Source: Gilliamella sp. ESL0443 | Lineage (GTDB): Bacteria > Pseudomonadota > Gammaproteobacteria > Enterobacterales > Orbaceae | Assembly: GCF_019469165.1 (NCBI RefSeq) | Contig: NZ_CP048263.1 | Coordinates: 1,984,001 to 2,048,000 of the forward strand | Reading direction: 5' to 3' | DNA length: 64,000 bases | Part shown: piece by piece, positions 27,905-37,878 of the stretch | Position numbering within the stretch: the stretch's first letter is position 1 | How the letters are laid out: each line of letters begins with the position of its first letter | Notes under the pieces: model-generated | Databases searched by the model: none | Seen by the model: the letters and a program-made list of their open reading frames with translations, nothing else | Told to the model about the DNA's origin: nothing | Made by a program: the position numbers and the translations under genes

Positions 27905-30577
27905 TTATTTTATTTGTGATTGTTTAAAGATAGTTAAAACCTCACCAAGTTGAGAGTTTTGTTCTTGGCTGATTTCACGTCCAGCATGATGACCAACATT
28001 TTCTTGAGCCAGTACAGCAAATGCAATAAACCAATCAAATATAGCAAACTGAGAATAATTTTTAGTCTTATCATCAAGCACTGGAAGTGGATGAGATAAT
28101 TGACTTGAAAATTGGCTCAACGGTGAAGAAAATATAGGTTTACCTTCATTAACACGGCTTGTCGGTATTTCATTTGCTTGCCCTTGAATAAACCCAAGCC
28201 AAGCAATAAAGTCGGTCAAAAAGAGATGAATAGAGCTAATTTGTCGAGACTCAAGATCATCACGTTTACTTCCCATATTTTCGATATCTAAAATTTTCTG
28301 CGTTAAACTTGCTTCAAGTTTTAAACGGTTAGCGGCAGTTATTAATTCTTCAACAATAAAAGAGAGTGATTTTTGTTCAAGTCCAAAAAATTGTAATATA
28401 TGTTTATCTAATACAATATTTCTTAAATGCTCCAACCATGCAGTAAATACGTTTTTCGCAAATTTTGATTCAGTAGGTAAACTCGCAACAGCTTTAGGTT
28501 TTAGAGGAGAGCTAGAATCGGGGAACAGCTCAAATTCAGTATTTAAACCAAAATCGTTTGAAGAATTATCGGTTATATCATCACCACCAGTACTGCTAAC
28601 TTCATTATTTATATGGCTTGAATGATAAAGGGCTCGAATAGTTTGATCAGGCAATTCTAAAACTTTAAGTAGTTCGCCTAATAATAACGCTTTACCTTGC
28701 AGTTCTTTTACTACACCACTAATGACTTGCTTTTTCTTACCAAGCTCCTCATCACTACCCGATTGATACCAAGTATCAAAACGCATATTGATGATATAAT
28801 CTATTTTTTCATTGAGTTGCTCAACAATTCGTTGTTGTTTAACTTCAGTAATAGCGACTTGTTCTAAATATTGACTAATTCGACCAATTCCACCATCATT
28901 TAGCTTCAACATCGCATCCCAAGCTTGGTCTGGATCGCTTACATACTCTTTAATATCTGGATTTTCAACAAATGTCTTTTTCAAAATTGACATTTCTTGT
29001 TGATAATTATCATTATAAGATAGTTCAAGATTTGCCTTGGCGTCGACATTTAAAAACGGTACATCAAATCCAGGTTTACGAACCAAAAAAACATTATTAA
29101 ATTTACCATTATTTGACCAATTGGATAACCAATCATAGCTACCAAAACGTTCTAAAATAGTCTGTTGTAATAAGCCGCCTTTACCCCAAGTATTACTTAG
29201 ATTATCTTCTGATTGATGTAATGATGCTCCAATTCTTTTATCAAACATGGTAATAGCCCATAGTAAGCCAGCTTTTTTAGTGGCTCTTTTCTCAGCAGTT
29301 TCACCTTGCGTTTTATCAATCCAACGTTCTAATACTGGACCAACATCATTAACATCTGACTGTTTATCTGATGGAGTACAAACAACCAAAACATTCATTT
29401 CTTGGCTATCAGTATATTTCTCAAATAGATAAGCAACTTTACCACGCAATAAAAGTTGAGCAATTGGATTACCTTCTTTAACATCAGAGATAGAAATTAA
29501 ATTTAATCGACCTCGATATCCAGGAAAATCAAGTAAATCGACCTTCTCAAAAGTTGGTACTCGAGTTTGATTTACTAAGGGGAAGATTAATTCTGCGGTT
29601 AAAAAAGCTAATTGAGCTAATGATATCGAAGTTGGTATTCCATTAAGTGGTGTAACGGATACAGATGAATCTTTCTCCGTATTTAACCTTTCAAGCATAT
29701 CAACATTCATTATGCTATCAATCTGTGACTTTTTACCATCATGCTCCTTCACCAATACTGAAAGAGGTGCATAAATAGTATTAGCATGGTTTAAACTTGA
29801 CAAGGTCGTAGCTAACTGCACATAAATTGCAGTGAGTTCACTTATGCCTCCCCACAACACAGAGAATAAAGCACCTCTGTCTACAGTCGAAAGATAAGGT
29901 AGTAAAGACACAGCTTTCTCCCAATACCCTCCTTTTAAACCTTCAAGTGAATTACCAAAGTTTTCAGATAAATAATCATAGAGATCAACAATATCATCTT
30001 CAGTTATACCACCCGTATAATCAGATTGTTTTTTATTTTCAGATTGTTGAATAAGTTGATTTAACTCTGAAAATTCAATCTTATTCACAACTTTCTGTTG
30101 ATCAAAATCTTTAAAATATGCATTAATTAAAATTTTAACAATTTCGATTTCTTGAAAAAGTTTAAGCTCTAGCGGATAGTTGGCAATGCCACCTTTAGCG
30201 GTACGGCTAAATCGTGTAACAAGTCCCGTTGCCTCTTTACCACCGCCAACAGGATTGACATGATCAATAAAATCTAAAATTTCATTATCGACAACGGTTT
30301 CAAGCTTACCATTCTCACCCGCTGCTAACGCTGAAATGAGATAAGATTTACCTGCTTGCGACAATCCAAAAAAGCCCACTGCAACAGACTTGGTTGACAC
30401 ATCACCCAATCGTTTTGCGCTATTACGCAAACGACGTAGATCTAGAATTAAATTATCAGCCTCATTGTTCAAACGCTTTGATGAATCTCGGGTTTGACTC
30501 ACCCACTCTATTGCCTGTTCTGATGCTTGATAAACCTGTTCCCAAGATTTAGGGAGTTGTTCATTTAAATTTTTCAT
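27905..30577 (-). CDS. srfC: SrfC, dynamin-like GTPase of the SrfABC system
   Basis: Protein of 890 residues of the SrfC 'putative virulence factor' family. It has a large P-loop GTPase domain: G1 GLSQAGKS (71-78), a candidate switch I Thr in GKEATGLVTRF (about 113-123), G3 DFPG (350-353) and a G4-like TMFDK (443-447). Long helical stretches follow, as in dynamin-like proteins. No signal or clear membrane segment, so cytoplasmic or peripheral. Its start overlaps the stop of srfB by 4 bases (ATGA). In Salmonella, srfABC genes were named as SsrB-regulated factors; biochemical function is not established. I infer a GTP-driven assembly or remodelling role. Confidence 0.82.
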   Translation of the reverse strand: MKNLNEQLPKSWEQVYQASEQAIEWVSQTRDSSKRLNNEADNLILDLRRLRNSAKRLGDVSTKSVAVGFFGLSQAGKSYLISALAAGENGKLETVVDNEILDFIDHVNPVGGGKEATGLVTRFSRTAKGGIANYPLELKLFQEIEIVKILINAYFKDFDQQKVVNKIEFSELNQLIQQSENKKQSDYTGGITEDDIVDLYDYLSENFGNSLEGLKGGYWEKAVSLLPYLSTVDRGALFSVLWGGISELTAIYVQLATTLSSLNHANTIYAPLSVLVKEHDGKKSQIDSIMNVDMLERLNTEKDSSVSVTPLNGIPTSISLAQLAFLTAELIFPLVNQTRVPTFEKVDLLDFPGYRGRLNLISISDVKEGNPIAQLLLRGKVAYLFEKYTDSQEMNVLVVCTPSDKQSDVNDVGPVLERWIDKTQGETAEKRATKKAGLLWAITMFDKRIGASLHQSEDNLSNTWGKGGLLQQTILERFGSYDWLSNWSNNGKFNNVFLVRKPGFDVPFLNVDAKANLELSYNDNYQQEMSILKKTFVENPDIKEYVSDPDQAWDAMLKLNDGGIGRISQYLEQVAITEVKQQRIVEQLNEKIDYIINMRFDTWYQSGSDEELGKKKQVISGVVKELQGKALLLGELLKVLELPDQTIRALYHSSHINNEVSSTGGDDITDNSSNDFGLNTEFELFPDSSSPLKPKAVASLPTESKFAKNVFTAWLEHLRNIVLDKHILQFFGLEQKSLSFIVEELITAANRLKLEASLTQKILDIENMGSKRDDLESRQISSIHLFLTDFIAWLGFIQGQANEIPTSRVNEGKPIFSSPLSQFSSQLSHPLPVLDDKTKNYSQFAIFDWFIAFAVLAQENVGHHAGREISQEQNSQLGEVLTIFKQSQIK

Positions 30578-33500
30578 CGTTTTATCATTCCACTATCAAG
30601 CCAATATTGTGTGCTAATTAAACCTGAATTTACCATTGTGTTTAAATTAAGTTTGATATCCTTGGTTTTATTACAAGCACGTCCATCTGAAGCTTTGACA
30701 TCTTTAATATAAAAATTCTCAACAGTTTTTTGTCGATTTTTAATGCCTAAAGTTACCTCTAAAACCACCCCCTCAGCACTCAACCGTTTAGCCACATCAC
30801 TATTTTCAATAGTCAAAATATAAATTGGTGATGCAGGCCAACGATCGATTTCAAGCTGTTTAAAACCAAGCCTTGTTGTGCCTCTAATTTCGAAAGAATG
30901 GTCAGGAAAATCATAATCAGGATCATCTAAATCAATATCTTGATAATAAATATTTTCTTTCTTTATCATGTTTAGATTATCTAACAAACCAATGTATTTG
31001 ACTGTTGAATATAAATCCATATTCGATGATCTAAAATAGAAATTCGGTAATCTTAAGTTTTTACTTAGAAAACATAACATAGCGCCAACAGCAGCCGTTG
31101 TTTTTGGATCATCAATACGTTCTTGTTTATGGAATGGATACCATCCACCTGTATAATAACCATGTAATGGTAATATACGTCCTACTGGCATTGATAATCG
31201 TGAACGGAAATAACTTTGTACACCAGGCAGCCGCGAAGGACGGCCAGTTAATAACAATACATCACATTGATAACAGCTAATAATCTCAGATAACGCATCA
31301 AACGTTTTACAAATATTGTAATAATCACCACGAATAAATAAGTGATGAATACGTTTAAGGTCAATTTCCACATTTAGATCAAGCACAGAAAATTCAGGAT
31401 TATTTAATGCTCGACTAATCGGTTCATTAATAAAATTCAGAACATGATCGGTCATCGCATTATTTTGCAGTAATTCACTAAATGTCATGTTATAAACATG
31501 CTGCTCAGCATGTAATGGATCATAAAGCTCATAAAGCTTTAATACATGCAAGCCTACTGGCGTAAACAGTTGTAAAGTTAATTGTTGGCGCAGTACTGCA
31601 TCTTGTATTGATACCTGCTGAGAACCAATAATAGTAGATAAAATCGGATTAGGATCTGCAAGCCCAGCTTGTTTTAGGCCATTGTTTAGCGAAGATAAAA
31701 CGGTATCTTGAATAATATCAAGTAAAATATCATCACCAGCGACTTTAAATCCATCACGAAAACGTTGTGTCGGAACAATGTAAGCATTACTGCCACTAAG
31801 CTGTTTATTAGCACCATAATCAAGTTCATAATCATTTATAACTAAATCAGTTGTGCCACCACCAATATCAACGGTCGCAATCGTTAATTTTTGTTTATTG
31901 GTTTTATCTGGTCTGACCATTGAAGCTATAAATTCTTCTGATCGACCATTATAATTGTTTTGGGTTTCATTAAAGAGATAGACCACTTGACCACAGGTCG
32001 CTTCATCCCATTGAATGTAAATTTCAGGGATATTTGGCCATATACTTTTTAATTGTTCAGGATCACTAAAATTTATATCATCGTCAGAACTATCCCAACC
32101 TAAACTTTTCCATACCAAACCGATAGCTTGATAAACACAGCTTTTGAAGATAGCTTGTTCTGGTTTTGGCATCGCTGGGGGAATAGTAAGAATAATTGAA
32201 CGTAAATTACGAGGCGTTCTAGCGTGTTCAAGCTTATTACGCTGAGCAACACTATTTATTTGCATTAAAGCATGCATTAATACTTCACATAGCATAAATG
32301 TCATTAGTGAGCTACGTGAATATTTTGGATGAAACACAGGCATTTTACGATCAAATTCTTCCTCAATTTCATTACTGAGGACATGCAGTGCTTCACCATA
32401 TTCATTAATTAAGCTAGAGAACGGCTCTGCCGTTGCAAAGGGTTCATGATCGCTCTTCACATAATGAGAATTGAATCGCCAACCTTGCTCATACTTCTCC
32501 TGATCCCACAAATAACGTTTTGGACTTGAAAGCCCAGTTGCACCTTCGTTCCCTTCACGACGACTAGCTAAACGACTGGCTTCTTTTCCAACTCGTACAA
32601 TACTAGGCCAGCGGAAAGTATCACGTCGTCCACTTTGTAAAGAAAAGTGCTCTTTACCAAAAAAGGTTTGTGCAAATTCTACTCGGCTCTCAAACGGTTC
32701 ATTATAGATATGTTCAGGTTGAGTTAAATCCCGAATTTCAAGCTCATAGCGACGATTTAAGCTATCTTTATCTTGAACGTGATCTTCAATTAGTATTCCA
32801 CATGTTCTAGAATTACCAACATCTAAAATCATATCAACAGGAATTGATTTAACCACATCATCTCGATTATTTGAGACAATTTTGATTTTTGGTAACTGTA
32901 ATGAATCAGCAAGCAAATTAAGAATATTTAAATAATGACCATAGTAAGCTTTATTATTTATTTCTAACTCAATATCATCTTTATGAATTTTTAGTCGCTC
33001 TGGTTGGGGCGCTAACTCTTGAAATAGATCAATTAACCAACTGGTGATCCACTTTTGCTCTAAGTACCAAGCAACTTGATCTGAACGATGAGCTAAACTA
33101 AAAACAGCTCCTGTTTTGACATCATTTTCAGTCGGCGCTAAATAAGCAACGTCCTGCATATTGCTGAAAATTTTTGTATCAAAGGCGAATGTAATGCGGT
33201 GTGTATTGCCATCGGAATCTTCACCTTCTGGAATACTAACAATTCGAACTCGACTCCAGTTATGCGGGCCTTTATCAAAACGCTCTGGTGGCATTGATCT
33301 TAAAACTGGCACCGGCAACCAAATGCCATCAAACAGTTTTAATGATTGGTCAACACTTATCTCTTGAGTTGGCGTAACAGCAAAAGAGAGATTATCCGGC
33401 GCAAAAAATTTACCACTATCGATATCTTCAATTAATCTAACTAGTGCTCCGCTTTCTGATGGATCAATAAAACAGCCATTAACTTTACTTCGCCATTTAT

Positions 33501-33600
33501 TATCTTTCCAATCTATTTTTAATGCAAAATCAAGAAACTGAATTCCACTATTCATGATAAGTGTGACTTCTTGACCATAATTGCGTATTTCTGGAAGCAT
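30574..33600 (-). CDS. srfB: SrfB, actin/Hsp70-fold ATPase of the SrfABC system
   Basis: Protein of 1008 residues (from the ATG at 33600; a TTG two codons earlier is less likely) of the SrfB family. The actin/Hsp70 nucleotide-binding motifs are clear: phosphate-1 LDVGNSRTCG (about 259-268), phosphate-2 IATVDIGGGTTDLVI (about 574-588) and the adenosine motif LLLTGRPSRLPGV (about 782-794). A large N-terminal domain (1-255) precedes the fold. No signal peptide, so cytoplasmic. srfA ends 8 nt before this start, and srfC begins inside the last codon. An ATPase with this fold next to a GTPase suggests a nucleotide-cycled complex built on SrfA. Confidence 0.85.
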   Translation of the reverse strand: MLPEIRNYGQEVTLIMNSGIQFLDFALKIDWKDNKWRSKVNGCFIDPSESGALVRLIEDIDSGKFFAPDNLSFAVTPTQEISVDQSLKLFDGIWLPVPVLRSMPPERFDKGPHNWSRVRIVSIPEGEDSDGNTHRITFAFDTKIFSNMQDVAYLAPTENDVKTGAVFSLAHRSDQVAWYLEQKWITSWLIDLFQELAPQPERLKIHKDDIELEINNKAYYGHYLNILNLLADSLQLPKIKIVSNNRDDVVKSIPVDMILDVGNSRTCGILIEDHVQDKDSLNRRYELEIRDLTQPEHIYNEPFESRVEFAQTFFGKEHFSLQSGRRDTFRWPSIVRVGKEASRLASRREGNEGATGLSSPKRYLWDQEKYEQGWRFNSHYVKSDHEPFATAEPFSSLINEYGEALHVLSNEIEEEFDRKMPVFHPKYSRSSLMTFMLCEVLMHALMQINSVAQRNKLEHARTPRNLRSIILTIPPAMPKPEQAIFKSCVYQAIGLVWKSLGWDSSDDDINFSDPEQLKSIWPNIPEIYIQWDEATCGQVVYLFNETQNNYNGRSEEFIASMVRPDKTNKQKLTIATVDIGGGTTDLVINDYELDYGANKQLSGSNAYIVPTQRFRDGFKVAGDDILLDIIQDTVLSSLNNGLKQAGLADPNPILSTIIGSQQVSIQDAVLRQQLTLQLFTPVGLHVLKLYELYDPLHAEQHVYNMTFSELLQNNAMTDHVLNFINEPISRALNNPEFSVLDLNVEIDLKRIHHLFIRGDYYNICKTFDALSEIISCYQCDVLLLTGRPSRLPGVQSYFRSRLSMPVGRILPLHGYYTGGWYPFHKQERIDDPKTTAAVGAMLCFLSKNLRLPNFYFRSSNMDLYSTVKYIGLLDNLNMIKKENIYYQDIDLDDPDYDFPDHSFEIRGTTRLGFKQLEIDRWPASPIYILTIENSDVAKRLSAEGVVLEVTLGIKNRQKTVENFYIKDVKASDGRACNKTKDIKLNLNTMVNSGLISTQYWLDSGMIKR

Positions 33601-33608
33601 ATACAAAC

Positions 33609-35258
33609 CTATTGTTTTTTCATCGTAATTGGGAATGAAGTCCCGTTATCATAAACGCCCTGACAATCAGCTTGATTATTTTTGCCAGGTTTACACTGAA
33701 TATTTGGTAATTTATATTTAGTATTATCACTACAAGTAGCTTCGGTATTACCCACAATATTTAAATTCGCGTTTTGAATACCACTACCGACCTTACCAAC
33801 ACATTTGACGCCATCACTACGAGTAAGCGTCACTTCACCATTGCCTTGATTAAAATTATAACTTAATTGTAATGGTTTACCGGTTGCTTTATCTTGAATA
33901 CCGGCTCCAACTGACCATTGACCATTTAAAAAGTTTGTTGATCCTTGCTTTAATGCATCAGTAGGTAAAGCTAAATTTTGGGATTGATTAGCATTGGTAT
34001 CTGGTGAATTACCTTGATTAGAATTGTTAGACTCAGGATTATTAACGACATCTGGTGGCGCCGTTTGAGCATTTTTATCGTCATTATTCTGACCATTTTG
34101 ATTATCTTTATTATCATTAGGCGAATTAGGATTATTAGGGGTATTATCATCTTCACTCCCTTTATTTCCTTGATCACCTTGATCACCGTTATTTCCTTTA
34201 TCATCAGGATTATTTGCATCAGGAGGCGTAGGTTGAAGTGGATCTGTAACACCATTTGCAATATTTTCTACTGTTTCGTTTGGAGCAGCAGGCGGTACGG
34301 CTGAATTATCAACAGCAGCAGAATCGGTAGAAACAACATTCACTGCATTAGGATCTACAGCAACAGTCCGATTTGATACGACACCATTAACCACACCAAC
34401 AGGCCTGTTATCTATGATAACTTCTTTAGGTTTTCCCTCAGGATCCTGTTTATTATCCTCTGGTTTTTTGAGTTCTTCTGGTTTTTCTTCTTTCTTTTCA
34501 TTGTTAACAACAGAAGAATTAACTTTATTATCTATCGAGACATTTGGATCTAAAGTTATACTTGGTTTTAACCAATAACCATTTAACCACAGCAACGCTA
34601 ACAATAGTAATAAAAGGAGTAATAATCCCAATAACCAAACCCACCAACGCTTCCACCAAGGCTTTTTAACAACAACAGGTATTTTTTGAGAAGGTGCGGG
34701 TGCTGTACTTCTAAAGGCCTCTAAACAATAAAATGGCGAAGTCGCTTGTGGTGTTTGCGGATTAACAAAGCCCCAAAAAGTAATAACGGGTTTGCCATTA
34801 ACAATATAAACAAACTGATTGCTAGGAAAGCGTATCGCCATCAAATTAGGTTCAAGGCTATCTGCGCTTTGTTTAGGATCATAGATAAGCCGACTAAAAA
34901 GCAGTTGGTCACCTTCTAAATTGGGGTTTCTGGATAATTTTTGACCTAATTCGATAACTTTGTTTTCAAAATCTTTAAGCAAAACTAGGGCAGATTCTTT
35001 TTCTGATTCACTAGCCGATGTCCAAGGAACAATATCATATTCCCCATCAGGTGAGTCTGAATCGAAAGGGATATACCAATCAACAATATTACCCTGATCA
35101 TTACGTTGTGGGATAGCTAAACAATCTGAGTATTGACGCCCTAATTTGACTCGGAACATTTCGCGAATTTGAGAAGCAACAAGATAAGCCGCTTTCCCAT
35201 CATGCCCGAGCATCTTGAAATCTTTTATATCACCACTTCGGAGTAATGTGTTTGCCAT
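33609..35258 (-). CDS. srfA: SrfA, membrane-anchored protein of the SrfABC system
   Basis: Protein of 549 residues. Order: cytoplasmic N-domain (1-195) with a YSDCLAIP element, DWYIPFD and VYIVNGKPVI (150-159); basic Trp-rich motif KKPWWKRWW (198-206); one transmembrane helix (about 207-225); a low-complexity Asn/Asp/Pro/Gln linker (240-435); and a Cys-containing beta-rich periplasmic domain (about 440-549). It is the first gene of the locus, with SD AGGA and a promoter candidate at 35320-35349. The N-domain plus juxtamembrane motif recurs in the two vWA proteins at the far end of the locus. It matches the SrfA family in size and place; function unknown. Confidence 0.78.
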   Translation of the reverse strand: MANTLLRSGDIKDFKMLGHDGKAAYLVASQIREMFRVKLGRQYSDCLAIPQRNDQGNIVDWYIPFDSDSPDGEYDIVPWTSASESEKESALVLLKDFENKVIELGQKLSRNPNLEGDQLLFSRLIYDPKQSADSLEPNLMAIRFPSNQFVYIVNGKPVITFWGFVNPQTPQATSPFYCLEAFRSTAPAPSQKIPVVVKKPWWKRWWVWLLGLLLLLLLLLALLWLNGYWLKPSITLDPNVSIDNKVNSSVVNNEKKEEKPEELKKPEDNKQDPEGKPKEVIIDNRPVGVVNGVVSNRTVAVDPNAVNVVSTDSAAVDNSAVPPAAPNETVENIANGVTDPLQPTPPDANNPDDKGNNGDQGDQGNKGSEDDNTPNNPNSPNDNKDNQNGQNNDDKNAQTAPPDVVNNPESNNSNQGNSPDTNANQSQNLALPTDALKQGSTNFLNGQWSVGAGIQDKATGKPLQLSYNFNQGNGEVTLTRSDGVKCVGKVGSGIQNANLNIVGNTEATCSDNTKYKLPNIQCKPGKNNQADCQGVYDNGTSFPITMKKQ

Positions 35259-35319
35259 ATATTTCCTGATATTCCTTTAAATTACTTATATTTTTTGTAA
35301 TTATTATTTAATTAAATCA

Positions 35320-35349
35320 ATTCTATCAGAAATAGCAAGTTGTTGTCAT
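35320..35349 (-). promoter_or_regulatory. candidate promoter of the srf locus
   Basis: On the minus strand ATGACA (35349-35344) and TGATAGAAT (-10 TAGAAT, 35325-35320, with an extended TG) are 18 bp apart, about 60 nt before the srfA start. The surrounding 210 bp are very AT-rich, as expected for an H-NS-silenced region. Confidence 0.45.
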
Positions 35350-35470
35350 TGTTAACCCAAAAGATAATATGATTTTTTTGTCATATTTAATTCTTTATAA
35401 TGATTTAAGCTATAAATATTCAACTAATTAATGACTAAATTGTTAAATTAGACCTCAAAAACCCCGTTCC

Positions 35471-37363
35471 TCAACTTTTTTTTGATTTCTGTTTTAAAAA
35501 TTCTTCATCCGTTAACACTCGTAGTGGTTGCATATCACTTTCTCCTCTTATAACCAAAGAAGGATCAGAACGTAAACACGCACCTCCATAATGACCACCA
35601 ACGGTGAAAGTACAAACTTGCAAATAACGATCATCAACTTTTGGCAAACACCATAATTCTTGATAAATATTTTCCTGTTTTGCAAATCGTCCAACAGTTT
35701 TATCCAACACTTGTTCATGACTACCAACTAACTCAATATCACTACCTCTTCGCCCGGCAATAGGCTTAATTGCGTAGCCTTTTTTGATTAAGTTGTCATT
35801 AAGTTCAAATGTAGATTCAAGCAAATAACGATGATTCGGAAATAGAGACCATAATACAGGTAAAATAGCTTTATTACTTGGGATTACAGTCCATAAAGGC
35901 TCAAAAACAGATACCTCAGGCCGCAGCAATACATCAATTAATCTAACCGCATTTTCAGGATGCCATGTTCGAATCGGCAATCCTGCTACTTGTGCTTCAC
36001 TTTCTTGGCGTAATTGTTCAAGTACAGTTTCCCATGCCCACGTTTTCCAGACACAGGTAACTTGACGATCTTCATCATCAACTAAGCGTCCGCGTTTATC
36101 CCATCTTAACCCGGTTAGTCCTCGTAAAATTTTACTTTTAAATCCAGCTTGAGTCAGGGCCTTTTGCATAAATAGTGCATGATAATTTTCCTCATTGTCA
36201 TTATCTTGCATAATGTGTACAAATGCTTTTGCGTCGCTATGCTTCCAACAACTAGCTAAAGCATTGAGTAATCCTGCACTCGGGTTTACCCCAACATTTA
36301 ATTCGGCTTGGATTGCCCAATTTTCCAATATTTTTCCAGCTTCGGTATGACATGATGCAGAATCAGCATTGTATTCATAAACTTTAAAGCCTCTCTCATC
36401 CATACAAAAATCTAATCGACCAGTGATCATTTGATAACGCCGTTGCTGCCAAGATAACCGAAGTCTAGGCCAAAGAATTTCAGGAATATTGAAATTGCAT
36501 AATAAATTATCATCTTTTAATACTTTATCTGTAGCATGTAAATACATTAAATGAAGTTCATTTGTGGCACGAATAAGTTCCTGTTCTGCACTTTCAGAAA
36601 TAGTGAAATAGCGATATTGATCATCATGACTAATAGCATGGCCAGTTGCTGACACATAAGCGCTTTCTAACGGATCGTTTTCGTTTAGCCATTTGCCATC
36701 AAATTGACCATGATTTTCAATGTGTACGCTGTGGATATCAAGTAAGTGCTTATTAACTTCAGGTTGTGGTAGGCTATAAAGTGTATTATCTGTTTGAATC
36801 ATCCAACCTAAAATTTTGGTATCATCAAAAGTATCATGTAAATAAAAACCATCATCAGATACGGTCATCTCCAACTCACGCGTCCATTGCTGACCAATAG
36901 GAAGTCGGGTATGGATAACATTTTGTTCCGCAATTCGAATTTTATTATCAAAAACTTCAGTAACAATAGCAACATGGCCTGTTCTATCAAATATACCGCC
37001 ATCATCCCATATTAATAATGCTCCTGCTTCTGGCATTTTTTTACTGCCGTTAGCAAATGCTTGTAATGGTAAAATTGCTTCATTGATAACCTGGCGAAGA
37101 AACCTTAACGAGAAAATTTCATGTGCCATGCCAACATCAGTAAAAACAATACCATAATTTAAAAATAAAAATCTTCTGGCAAATTCAACACATTGCCACT
37201 TGTACCCCATATACTCATGACCAGAATAGCTTCGAAATGAAGCATCATTAGGAAATTGTTCAGGATCTAATGTTTCATAATCAGATGAATAAATTGCGAC
37301 ACCACCTGGTGCATAACCAAGTAATGTACCAAAAGGTTCTTTATTAGCGGATTGGGATGACAT
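35471..37363 (-). CDS. gss: bifunctional glutathionylspermidine synthetase/amidase
   Basis: Protein of 630 residues (E. coli Gss 619). The N-terminal CHAP-type amidase domain (about 20-200) has the catalytic Cys in YMGYKWQCVEFARRF and the His in TGHVAIVTEV. The C-terminal ATP-grasp synthetase (about 210-620) has RLDFCMDERGFKVYEYNADSA (given here as two landmarks: RLDFCMDE and YEYNADSA) and KPIAGRRGSDIELV. It joins glutathione to spermidine and can hydrolyse the product. A single gene divergent from ybeD; implies that the cell holds both glutathione and spermidine. Confidence 0.92.
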   Translation of the reverse strand: MSSQSANKEPFGTLLGYAPGGVAIYSSDYETLDPEQFPNDASFRSYSGHEYMGYKWQCVEFARRFLFLNYGIVFTDVGMAHEIFSLRFLRQVINEAILPLQAFANGSKKMPEAGALLIWDDGGIFDRTGHVAIVTEVFDNKIRIAEQNVIHTRLPIGQQWTRELEMTVSDDGFYLHDTFDDTKILGWMIQTDNTLYSLPQPEVNKHLLDIHSVHIENHGQFDGKWLNENDPLESAYVSATGHAISHDDQYRYFTISESAEQELIRATNELHLMYLHATDKVLKDDNLLCNFNIPEILWPRLRLSWQQRRYQMITGRLDFCMDERGFKVYEYNADSASCHTEAGKILENWAIQAELNVGVNPSAGLLNALASCWKHSDAKAFVHIMQDNDNEENYHALFMQKALTQAGFKSKILRGLTGLRWDKRGRLVDDEDRQVTCVWKTWAWETVLEQLRQESEAQVAGLPIRTWHPENAVRLIDVLLRPEVSVFEPLWTVIPSNKAILPVLWSLFPNHRYLLESTFELNDNLIKKGYAIKPIAGRRGSDIELVGSHEQVLDKTVGRFAKQENIYQELWCLPKVDDRYLQVCTFTVGGHYGGACLRSDPSLVIRGESDMQPLRVLTDEEFLKQKSKKS

Positions 37364-37544
37364 GTTATTTTAGCCTTTTAGAATAATAGTAAGGTAGGTT
37401 TTACTAAGCTATGTTAGAATTTGCTTATCATAGATCAAATTATAAGCTTTAAAAAGTGATGTTTATGGCTTGAAGAATAATAAATTGACTATATATATTA
37501 GCAAAAGTTAGTAGTTATATTGATAAAACGAGAAAAAGACTATT

Positions 37545-37811
37545 ATGCAACAAACAAAATTAAATGAATTATTAGATTTCCCTTGTTCTTTCACTTATAA
37601 AGTAATGGGTGAAGCAAAACCTGAATTAGTTGATAAAGTGGTGTCAGTTATTCAGCGCCATGCGCCTGGAGATTATACACCGTCGATTAAACCAAGTAGT
37701 AAAGGTAATTATCATTCTGTTTCAATTACGATTAATGCAACACATATTGATCAGGTGGAAAGTTTATACAAAGAATTAGGTGAAATAGATATAGTGAGAA
37801 TGGTTTTATAA
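37545..37811 (+). CDS. ybeD: YbeD/DUF493-family protein
   Basis: Protein of 88 residues (E. coli YbeD 87) with an ACT-like ferredoxin fold. Characteristic segments are [28 protein letters not shown] and the end IVRMVL. The family is widespread in gammaproteobacteria, next to lipB in E. coli, and its function is unclear. Here it is followed by metY instead of lipB. Confidence 0.88.
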   Translation: MQQTKLNELLDFPCSFTYKVMGEAKPELVDKVVSVIQRHAPGDYTPSIKPSSKGNYHSVSITINATHIDQVESLYKELGEIDIVRMVL

Positions 37812-37842
37812 TTCTTTACTTTTTGGTAATTTTTTGCACAAA

Positions 37843-37878
37843 ATAAGAGTCTTATAGTTGTAAATATGAGGCTCTTAT
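37843..37878 (+). promoter_or_regulatory. inverted repeat across the metY ribosome-binding site
   Basis: ATAAGAG (37843-37849) can pair with CTCTTAT (37872-37878), directly before the ATG, with the GAGG ribosome site (37868-37871) at the edge of the loop. It could modulate translation initiation of metY. Could also be chance in AT-rich DNA. Confidence 0.25.

Noticed and set aside
34014-34304. Open frames on both strands over the srfA linker
   Set aside because: Produced by low-complexity Asn/Asp codons; Ile/Arg-rich translations with no start signal.
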